From Panicum virgatum (Eukaryota > Streptophyta > Magnoliopsida > Poales > Poaceae), in NCBI RefSeq assembly GCF_016808335.1, contig NC_053149.1:56659922-56723921 (forward strand): a stretch of DNA of 64,000 bases. Direction: 5' to 3'. Positions within the stretch are counted from its first letter, which is position 1; the number at the start of each line of letters is the position of its first letter. The translations under genes were made by a program, and so were the position numbers. The notes below the pieces were generated by a model that had not been told where the DNA came from, did no database searches, and saw only the letters and a list, made by a program, of their open reading frames with translations. Below are positions 63,133-64,000 of this stretch, piece after piece.

Positions 63133-64000
63133 TCACCATGTGCTCCTCCCTCTGTCGTCAACATCCAAATTTTCATCACCGTCGTCATCACGGATGTAAC
63201 TCAGCAGCGCTCGCAGCTCGCGAGTACTCACAATGCCCCTCTCCTCCATCTCCCTTGCTAGTCTATCAGCATCCTCCCGCTTCCCGGCCCTCCATAACTC
63301 CTCCACCAATGCCCTCCTTGTGATGTCATCCACCACCCTCCCGGCCCTGGCCATCTCCCACATCACCCGCTCCGCGTCTTCGGCCTCTCCGGCCATAGCC
63401 AGCGCACTAACGAACGCGTTGCACGCTGGCTCCGTCGGCAGGAGGCCCTTCTCGCGCATTTCGTCGAACAGCTCCCGCGCGTTCCTGGTGCGGCCCTGCG
63501 CGCTCAGCCCGTGCACGAGGTAGCTGTACGTGGACGCGTCCGGCTCGCACCCGTACTGGGGCTGCATCTGGTGGAACACGCGCAGCGCGTCGTTGAGGTG
63601 CAGCGACTGCGCGTAGCCCCTGACGAGCACGTTGAGCGTGCGCGTGTCCGGCGGGATCCCCTCCTCGAGCATCTGCCTGAACAGCGCCGACACGTTGTCC
63701 ATGTACATGTAGTGGATCAAGGTGTCGCCGCGGCCGCGCGACAGCAGCGCGGTGAAGAGCGCGTGGTACGTGTCGGCGGAGGGGCGCGCCGCGGGGTCGG
63801 GGGAGGCGCGCATGAGGGTGTAGACGTGGAAGGCCTTGCCGAGCCTGCCGAACTGGCAGTAGAAGTAGAGCGCATCGCGGAGGAGGGGTCCCGGGGAAGG
63901 GAGCGACGGGAGGAGGGAGAAGGAGAGCGCGCAGGCGCGGTCGAAGTCGGCGTACAGGTCGGCGGCGGCGAGGCGCTTGATGGCGACGAGGAACAGGGCG
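63133..64000 (-). CDS. Pentatricopeptide repeat protein, 3' part only
   Basis: The frame is open from the right window edge (64000) to a TGA at 63133, about 288 residues. Successive 35-residue PPR units are visible, for example DTRTLNVLVRGYAQSLHLND, DASTYSYLVHGLSAQGRTRN and EPACNAFVSALAMAGEAEDA, each predicted as a helix pair. PPR proteins bind single-stranded RNA in mitochondria or chloroplasts, where they direct splicing, editing or stability. The visible repeats look P-type, with a short acidic C-terminal tail and no E, DYW or SMR domain. The N-terminus and any targeting peptide are outside the window, so the exact member cannot be named. Confidence 0.92.
   Translation of the reverse strand, partial: ALFLVAIKRLAAADLYADFDRACALSFSLLPSLPSPGPLLRDALYFYCQFGRLGKAFHVYTLMRASPDPAARPSADTYHALFTALLSRGRGDTLIHYMYMDNVSALFRQMLEEGIPPDTRTLNVLVRGYAQSLHLNDALRVFHQMQPQYGCEPDASTYSYLVHGLSAQGRTRNARELFDEMREKGLLPTEPACNAFVSALAMAGEAEDAERVMWEMARAGRVVDDITRRALVEELWRAGKREDADRLAREMEERGIVSTRELRALLSYIRDDDGDENLDVDDRGRSTW

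Overview
This window is nuclear DNA of a grass. The evidence is intron-rich genes with GT-AG, GC-AG and AT-AC introns, GC-rich first exons, Stowaway (ctccctccgt ends, TA duplications) and Tourist (TAA/TTA duplications) elements typical of grasses, Ty1/copia elements of a familiar grass type, and proteins that match plant families throughout. It resembles a panicoid grass, but the species cannot be fixed from the sequence alone.

Layout, left to right. 1-7170: two same-orientation (minus) copies of one copia element joined through a single LTR. The left copy has an uninterrupted gag-pol frame that leaves the window; the right copy is cut inside integrase. 7585-10876 (-): a complete four-exon carotenoid cleavage dioxygenase 8 gene (strigolactone pathway). 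10877-24839: a transposon-rich intergenic region with a tRNA-derived SINE, two Tourist-like elements sharing one TAA, a Helitron-like element, Stowaway MITEs, an hAT MITE and long G/C homopolymers. 24840-31185 (+): NSF, the vesicle-fusing AAA ATPase, 21 coding exons, with an AT-AC U12-type intron 1, a GC-AG intron 7 and a damaged acceptor before exon 12. 31404-33391 (-): a small non-autonomous LTR element whose only ORF carries an IQ motif. 33611-34787: a TIR element carrying a captured TCP-domain fragment. 35170-37105 (-): endo-beta-mannanase (GH5). 37928-46494: many MITEs, two hAT MITEs with 8-bp duplications and a LINE nested in a Tourist-like element. 47132-48911 (+): a DUF506/PDDEXK_6 protein. 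49175-51035 (+): a poly(A) retroposon inside a MITE. 51949-54592 (-): a Raf-like HT1-type protein kinase. 56869-58850: a second poly(A) retroposon, itself split by a solo LTR. 60119-62596 (+): dihydroorotase (PYR4). 63133-64000 (-): 3' part of a PPR gene that leaves the window.

The seven host genes (strigolactone synthesis, vesicle fusion, mannan hydrolysis, DUF506, kinase, pyrimidine synthesis, PPR) do not form one pathway; this is an ordinary plant gene order with transposons between. Gene models were built by hand from splice signals and reading phase. For every complete gene the exon lengths sum to a whole number of codons, which supports the models. I see no bacterial-type system, CRISPR array, tRNA or rRNA gene. 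The most unusual items are the NSF splice sites, the IQ-motif LTR element and the TCP-carrying transposon.
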